Below are positions 63,267-64,000 of a stretch of DNA of 64,000 nucleotides, piece by piece; position 1 is the stretch's first letter, and each line of letters starts with the position of its first letter. The notes below the pieces were generated by a model. The model was not told the DNA's origin, ran no database searches, and was given only the letters and a program-made list of their open reading frames with translations. The stretch comes from Scleroderma bovista. Taxonomy: Eukaryota; Basidiomycota; Agaricomycetes; Boletales; Sclerodermataceae. The stretch is from NCBI GenBank assembly GCA_037178675.1, contig JAYMGJ010000406.1, forward strand, positions 45,235 to 109,234, written 5' to 3'. A program made the translations under genes and the position numbers.

Positions 63267-63908
63267 TCACCTGCGTCCTTTTCTCCGTACAGTCATGAAC
63301 CCTTCTTCATCTACCTCAGGCTCCTCCTCCCTGGGGCGACTTCTCGAATGGTCCAGTAGTCGGGGAACAGCTTCCTGACCTTCTCCACCTTCATCACTTT
63401 CCCCTTCGCCATCATCCGTACCGCTGCCATCTACATCATCCCAATCACTACCACTACCTGCACCCTCCTGTACCTGTGGTTCCTTTCCTTTGATTCTCTC
63501 TGCCTGGCTCTCCCAATCTTTGATGAGACCATCCCGCATGGCACAGACGTCATTCCAGAGCCTAATAACATCCTTTGCAACATCAGATGCGCTGTTATCC
63601 TCGAGCATGACTTCAAATTCATCAGACATAATCTGGAGGAGCATCTCCTCTACATAATAGACATCCGGGGGAGTCCCGTGCGCTGTTGGTCCCATGGATC
63701 TCGATGCCGATGCAGTGAAGGGTTCGTCGGCTTGCGGGACGTATGGCTCGAACTCGTCAACTAGGATGCCCGCGAGCCAGCGTTGTTTCTCCACCGACTC
63801 CGGGCCTCCCCATGAGTTGTGAACCGCGATCCGCAGAGCGGGCCAGAGTGCAAGGCGAGCAAGAATCCCGCGGGCAAAAAGAGTGGCGGTTTGCGAAGGT
63901 ACAGACAT
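63267..63908 (-). CDS. TSR2: Pre-rRNA processing protein TSR2
   Basis: Escortin-like chaperone of ribosomal protein eS26, needed for 20S pre-rRNA processing. The single-exon reading starts MSVPSQTATLFARGILARLA (63908; an upstream in-frame Met at 63929 is less like relatives). The WGG motif is in AVHNSWGGPES, followed by KQRWLAGILVDEFE. The second conserved block is EEMLLQIMSDEFEVMLEDNSA with WNDVCAM. The acidic stretch (DWDDVDGSGTDDGEGESDE) and the C-terminal VDEEGFMTVRRKGRR are typical of TSR2. No defects seen. Confidence 0.93.
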   Translation of the reverse strand: MSVPSQTATLFARGILARLALWPALRIAVHNSWGGPESVEKQRWLAGILVDEFEPYVPQADEPFTASASRSMGPTAHGTPPDVYYVEEMLLQIMSDEFEVMLEDNSASDVAKDVIRLWNDVCAMRDGLIKDWESQAERIKGKEPQVQEGAGSGSDWDDVDGSGTDDGEGESDEGGEGQEAVPRLLDHSRSRPREEEPEVDEEGFMTVRRKGRR

Positions 63909-64000
63909 GCGATCGGGGCACCTGTGCACTTGCGGGTTACCAGGGCTGTTCGTCTCAGGACTGCAGTCAGTCGTGGAGGCGGGTAGAAAAGCTCAAAAGC

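Overview
The window reads as nuclear DNA of a mushroom-forming basidiomycete (Agaricomycetes). The signs are genes broken by many 45-60 bp introns with GT...CTAAC/CTGAC...AG signals, a KDZ-type transposase, a DUF7330-type protein, a TKL-like kinase joined to an HSR1/AIG1-type GTPase, a TPR-HET protein and a CYP63-like P450. No bacterial features (operons, Shine-Dalgarno sites, CRISPR) are present. Gene models below were built by hand from splice signals and reading-frame continuity, so exon edges are approximate.

Layout. 1-8.2 kb is mobile DNA: a KDZ transposon with an apparently complete transposase, a small divergent second gene and long inverted flanks (left end outside the window), followed by a 1.76 kb non-autonomous element with CACTG ends. 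8.4-16.9 kb holds a P450, a U2 snRNA gene, a minus-strand dipeptidyl peptidase III, an intron-containing tRNA-Lys(CTT) and a small secreted cysteine-rich protein gene. 17-25.7 kb is decayed or fast-evolving: a GC-rich hairpin-dense island, a GH37 trehalase pseudogene with an internal deletion, and a TPR-HET gene with near-identical 270-bp repeats and two frameshifts. 25.8-29.3 kb carries the most unusual gene, a kinase-GTPase fusion.

31-46.5 kb is mainly housekeeping: uracil phosphoribosyltransferase, SCO1 and complex I subunit NDUFB7 (convergent), a small dsRNA-binding protein, proteasome subunit RPN10, ALG11 mannosyltransferase, a DUF7330 protein and a secreted GH79 glucuronidase. 46.5-49.8 kb is repeat territory: a 1.28 kb element with ~195-bp terminal inverted repeats and a TA duplication, then a perfect 42-bp inverted repeat. 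49.9-64 kb contains an SH3/Ras-association scaffold, an intron-dense ABCC transporter and TSR2.

The genes do not form an evident pathway. The TPR-HET remnant and the kinase-GTPase fusion lie 1 kb apart and both resemble fungal self/non-self or signalling receptors; that stretch is the best candidate for undescribed biology.
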